A stretch of DNA of 64,000 nucleotides. Origin: Apostichopus japonicus (taxonomy: Eukaryota; Echinodermata; Holothuroidea; Aspidochirotida; Stichopodidae). Positions within the stretch are counted from its first letter, which is position 1, and every line of letters begins with the position of its first letter. The notes below the pieces were generated by a model. The model made no database searches. It was not told the origin of the DNA and was given only the letters and a program-made list of their open reading frames with translations. Below, piece after piece: positions 59,712 through 64,000 of this stretch. A program made the position numbers and the translations under genes. The stretch spans positions 16,967,213-17,031,212 of the forward strand of contig NC_092574.1 in the NCBI RefSeq assembly GCF_037975245.1. Reading direction: 5' to 3'.

Positions 59712-62700
59712 ATGCCTCCGAAGCCACCAATGAAAAAACAAAAATTAAAGTTTTTCCATACAAAGGTAAACGACGACCTGACCCAGACGAGGTCCCCATT
59801 TGAGTACACAAGATGTAGTCAACAGATGGAGAGGAGTGGCCCTTTGACTAGGACATACCCTGAGAGCAGTTTATTTGCTGGGGAGACATACCCATATCCA
59901 CCTGCTACCGAGGAGCTCCATCAAGGTGATCCAAGCCCTCTCACAGGAGAACTCAGTATTCGTACTCTGTCAGCATCATCATCATCACAATCATCTGATG
60001 GCTGGAGAAACAGGAAGAGAGAAGCTGCAAATGCTTGGCAGGCACTTCGTTCCAAGCTTACCAAGGCTTTCATTGAGTCAGTTGCCCCAAGCTCCAACAT
60101 GTGTGATTCCTGCAACACTGTAATTTCAGAACCAGTAATGTGTGAAGACTGCACCTCAAGACCTATCTTCTGCGGGGAGTGTGCGGTAGAAAGTCACAGA
60201 GAGAATGTACAGTTCCACCATTTAGTACAGTTTAAGGTAAAAGCCATTTTTGTGTGTTCAGAGAGCATATTTTACACCAGCCCGTCCAGATTGAGGTAGC
60301 CAATGCTCTAGTTGAAGATTACCAAACTACACACAAGTAACTTCAAAACCAATTATATATTATATTCACACAAAGTAAAAAAAAATAATGAGAATATGTG
60401 GCTTTGTTCTTTAGCGCCATGTTTAGGGGTTGGCACTGCGATGCCAATTCCTGAAATTGGATCACAATAAAGTAGTTTTTTTGGTCTGTGCGCTGTGATC
60501 TGTAATTACAGTACTTGCACATGTACTGTATGTCCTGTCAAGTACGGGTTATCATTATTTCATGCCCAAACTCATAACCTTATAATGAATATATAATTTG
60601 ACCCGTGACTAATTTTTCTGCATTGGCATTTGGCTCCAAGAGATAGCTGTTCTGAAAGAGATATTGAAAACAGTAGTATACATCAATGCTGCAAATTTAC
60701 AAAATGGTTACTCATGATTTCTTTTGGTAGCTTCTACTGAATGATCCCAAGGTGGGATTTACAGTATGGAAATCACGGCTTTCACTAACAGTAGTTCCTC
60801 CTAGCTTTTGGTTTCTGAATAGGAACTTACAGTATATGCCAATTTCTAGTGTTCTTGCATGGTTACATTTCTAGGGTACTGTAATGGGTAGTGGCATGGA
60901 TGAATTAAAACAGTACACTCAATGAAGCTACAAATTCTGATTCTCATGCACCTATTACAATATGATCTTTTATGAATTATGAATGTAACACATTTTGTCA
61001 TACTGTGTAAAAAACTATGATGTTCTGTGAAGTTCCTACTTAGATTAAACTGCAGGTTAGGACAATTGATTTTCATGCTTGTATCGATCATAACCTTATA
61101 TAATACCACACTGTACTCTACTAGGCTGAGCTTTATGTAACACAATAACATGCAGGGAAGGGGTCGGGAGAGGGGCATTGAAGAGACCTATTCGCTACTG
61201 GTTGATCATTTCTGGTAAATTTGGATAAATAGTGACTAACTGTGTTAATTTAAACAGAAAAAGTTTAGTGTAACCTACTTCAATGCATGCAAGTCTCGTA
61301 GAAGGCTGCCTGTAGATTAATTTCAATGATATCCAACCTATTAATGTAATATCATGTACAGGAAGAGGAATATATATGACACCCACACCTGGTACACCAT
61401 TTTTCATGGAGTCTGCTTTGGGGCCTACAAATCTGGTGCCCTATATTCCGATAAAAAAGTATAATGAGCATGGCAGACAGAGACATTACTCTAAGATCCA
61501 AGATAATAAAAAGACATGTTATTTAATGCAACAGTCTGTGCAAGGCAACCTCTCTTGCTCAAGACACCTCCCATCTGCACCCCCCCCCCCCAACATCAAA
61601 AAACCATTTACAAGGAATGTTGCACATATGGAGCATCATAAACTTTCTACACCACCCTTGTAATACAATGAGATGTTTTGGCATTCTTCAAAGTTGGGGT
61701 AGTACACAAATTTTCAAGATTCTTAATTAAAACTACCTTCTGGAGAGATTAAAAAGGACCCTGCTGCACAGTATTATGAAAATCTTCAAGAAATGAAAAT
61801 TGCTTTTATTTGACCAAACTTTTTGGGACCTTTACCGTAAGTGATGAGCATAACACTATCTTTTTGCTTTTTATGTTTAATGCTCACAGAATGGATACCG
61901 CTCAACTTTTAACTTCTGCAGAGAGCTCAATGCCTCACAACACAGTTGTAACAAGAAATATTTGAAGTCGATGAGGTTATTTGACAAACATGGTAAGAAT
62001 TATTACACCCCATAGTGGAATACATACACTGTTTAATACCATGCTGTGATATGCTTCTTTGTGCCATTCAACTGATAATGCCATGTTGCATTATTGTGAT
62101 GTACGGATATGGGTTTGTGACTCTTTATTGTGTGGGATAACCACACGAGGGAGTAATTCATTATCATCATACTTTGCGGGTGGATTTATTGCAATGTTTC
62201 TCCATATTAACCACGCCCTACTACATTTGGTCACATATGTTGAAGTGTACAGTAGTTGCAAAAATGTGACAACCAGAATTTCTCTAAAATGGGTATGATG
62301 ATACTGCATGGGATTATATACACATGCTATACACATAAAATTGTTTCTATTAATAAGGGGTTAGCTTAGATATATTCAGGATAAAAAGGTTGAGCTTTTG
62401 TATAAATTTTTGCTCAGAAGCAAACAAACTATGAAATTATTCTCTATTTGAAGATTGCAAAGAAACTATTTATAACCATTGTGATCTCCTTTGTGTTTGT
62501 TGAGTCTCCTCTTCAGTGTGTATAGGCCTAGTTGTAATCTATATGTGCCTCTTTGCTCTTGTGTATTGGAATCAGAATTCACTGTCGATTGAAATTGATG
62601 ATGTTCTTATGCAGCCTTTAATAATAATGCCATAAGTCATTACAATTTCTCAAGAAAGGGAACCACGATAATTACTTGGTATGATTTTGCCTTCATCGCT

Positions 62701-63981
62701 CTCCCCTGCATTAAGGAAACCTAATAGATATCAAACACAAGGGTTTGGTGATCTGTTGATTAAAGGCATTGAAGACACGCCTGAAACCGCTGCCATCAGA
62801 AAAAGTAAACTTTCTGTTGCTTGCAAGTGAATTTTTTTTCGTGCCGCTACAAAATGCAGACAGTAATGAAACGTGATACCTTGTTATCTTTAATCTAGCC
62901 CTGAGATGTCCATCGCTGCTATGTACACTGTGTTGTGGGTATTGACTGTAGCTGCATGTAAAGACTGTGCACAAGTGTCTAATTACAGTACCTACGGTAG
63001 CAAACTGTGTGTGTATTTTCTGGGATTGATGGTGGTGCCTAAAACGCTTCTGTTACACTTCATTCGAAACTAGGTAAGATGACCGGCATGAGATGTTTCT
63101 TTGTGCACGAGTCTTCAATGCCTTTAAGCATGCCTCCCTTTTCCCTTTAACCATTGCAGGAATGGCTTTTTCTATTCAAGTGACTTTTTGCCATTGCACA
63201 AATGATACAGAGAGTCTTGTGAGATGTGGTTATTGGCCATCCAGTCCGAGGAATCCAACTTGTGCAATAAGTATCTGCTTGCTAAAATGGATTGCAACAT
63301 TTCTACTGGAGACCCAATCTTCTCTTAAGTCTATATGCCAATCATTGAAGTGGCTACATGGAATAGCAGATAACGATGTGAGTGTCAAGTTAACTTTGCA
63401 GCTTGTTGTGTCCCCCTAGATGTGGGTCTTGAAAAAAATTTGTTGGTAAGAATTTTAGGTAATAGAATCAGAATTTAACATGTCGTAATACTGACTGCAC
63501 ATTGATGTTCACAGGAAACAATACGATATTGTTTTATCAGTGAGTAACCATTTGAAGTTGAGCACACATAGGGCACTCCACCGCATCTCACAAATGTCTT
63601 ATTTAATACTTAAGATGGCTCGCTTTTTAAATAAAAAGTTGTTTTTTACACAGTTTAAACAGCCAAAAGGAAATACATATCTTAGCTTTGATTTTCATGG
63701 ATATTCTGGTATGTAACATGCAGGCATTGATGTAGGAGTTTTTTGACCAACAGGTATGTGCTGCTTGCTTTACAGTCATTAAGTTAGCACATCTCCTATA
63801 TCTTCATTTACAAGCAAAAATTGTATCCGACTAACATTTGAATTTTCAGATATCCTACCTGTATCGCACCTTAACAGATGAGACCTTTGAAGAATTCCGT
63901 CACTTTTACTTTTTGATCAGCCACCTACAAGGAGAGGGTCTTGATATAGATGATGGAACATCTTGTCCCGCTTGTCCAAAG
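59712..63981 (+). CDS. KDZ-family (Kyakuja-Dileera-Zisupton) transposase, N-terminal part, open at right edge
   Basis: Exons: 59712-60236 (exon opens at 59706 after CACAG), 61890-61992, 63160-63377 and 63850-63981, all GT-AG and phase-matched. The first encodes a basic start (MPPKPPMKKQKLKFFHTK), a low-complexity Ser/Pro region and a cysteine cluster (MCDSCNTVISEPVMCEDC, FCGECAVESHRENVQFHH). Later exons give VTFCHCTNDTESLVRCGYWP, SSPRNPT, LLETQSSLKSIC and LYRTLTDETFEEFRHF...CPACP. These are the CxC cysteine clusters and following block typical of KDZ transposases, large cut-and-paste DNA transposases with an RNase-H-like core. The catalytic core lies beyond the window. No stop or frameshift is seen. 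Confidence 0.83.
62764..63123. mobile_element. TTAA-type MITE, copy 2
   Basis: TTAA (62760-62763), then AGGCATTGAAGACACG, and at the right end CGAGTCTTCAATGCCT followed by TTAA (63124-63127). The inverted repeats match over about 16 bases with one difference. It is in an intron of the KDZ gene and homologous to copy 1 (43437-43788). The TTAA duplication is the piggyBac type. Confidence 0.88.
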
Positions 63982-64000
63982 GTAATGTGAAACCTAAATT

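Noticed and set aside
62059-62336. Overlapping open frames on both strands
   Set aside because: Within a KDZ intron; neither shows a domain, and KDZ exon phases join across it.

Overview
The window is animal nuclear DNA: AT-rich, gene-sparse, with small exons in GT-AG introns and many old transposon relics. The families seen (KDZ transposase, CR1/L2-like LINEs, tRNA-derived SINEs, hAT-like and TTAA-type MITEs, a nucleoplasmin-like zinc-finger gene) suggest a marine invertebrate deuterostome, perhaps an echinoderm such as a sea cucumber. That placement is inference; no taxon-diagnostic sequence was found.

Layout: 1-9 kb holds only repeats (a LINE fragment, a hAT-like MITE, 76-bp and 75-bp tandem repeats, and a 21-bp palindromic minisatellite). 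9.1-18.4 kb (minus strand) is an eight-coding-exon gene. Joined by hand, it encodes about 970 aa: an N-terminal nucleoplasmin-like (NPL) domain, acidic tracts, then about 20 C2H2 zinc fingers. Its probable non-coding first exon and a CRE-like site lie near 20.8-21.1 kb. 24.3-33.9 kb (minus) is an eight-exon TMEM184C-type membrane protein of about 716 aa, with unusual N-terminal 11-residue repeats and a long acidic tail. 34-42.9 kb is repeat-rich and includes a PIF/Harbinger transposase exon, LINE debris and MITEs. 42.9-54.4 kb (plus) holds nine exons of a very divergent SLC6-type transporter, covering TM1 to TM8 only. From 59.7 kb to the right edge (plus) is a KDZ-family transposase gene with four clean, phase-compatible exons, continuing beyond the window.

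The genes do not form an operon or pathway. The NPL-zinc finger protein is probably a nuclear chromatin factor, TMEM184C a membrane protein, the SLC6-like protein a plasma-membrane protein that has lost standard ion/substrate motifs, and the KDZ gene a mobile element. All exon joins were made by reading splice sites and codon phase, and no search was run. The items most worth following up are the NPL + acidic + zinc-finger architecture, the 11-mer repeats on TMEM184C, the motif-less SLC6 protein with its phase break, the intact KDZ gene, and a TTAA-flanked MITE family present twice.
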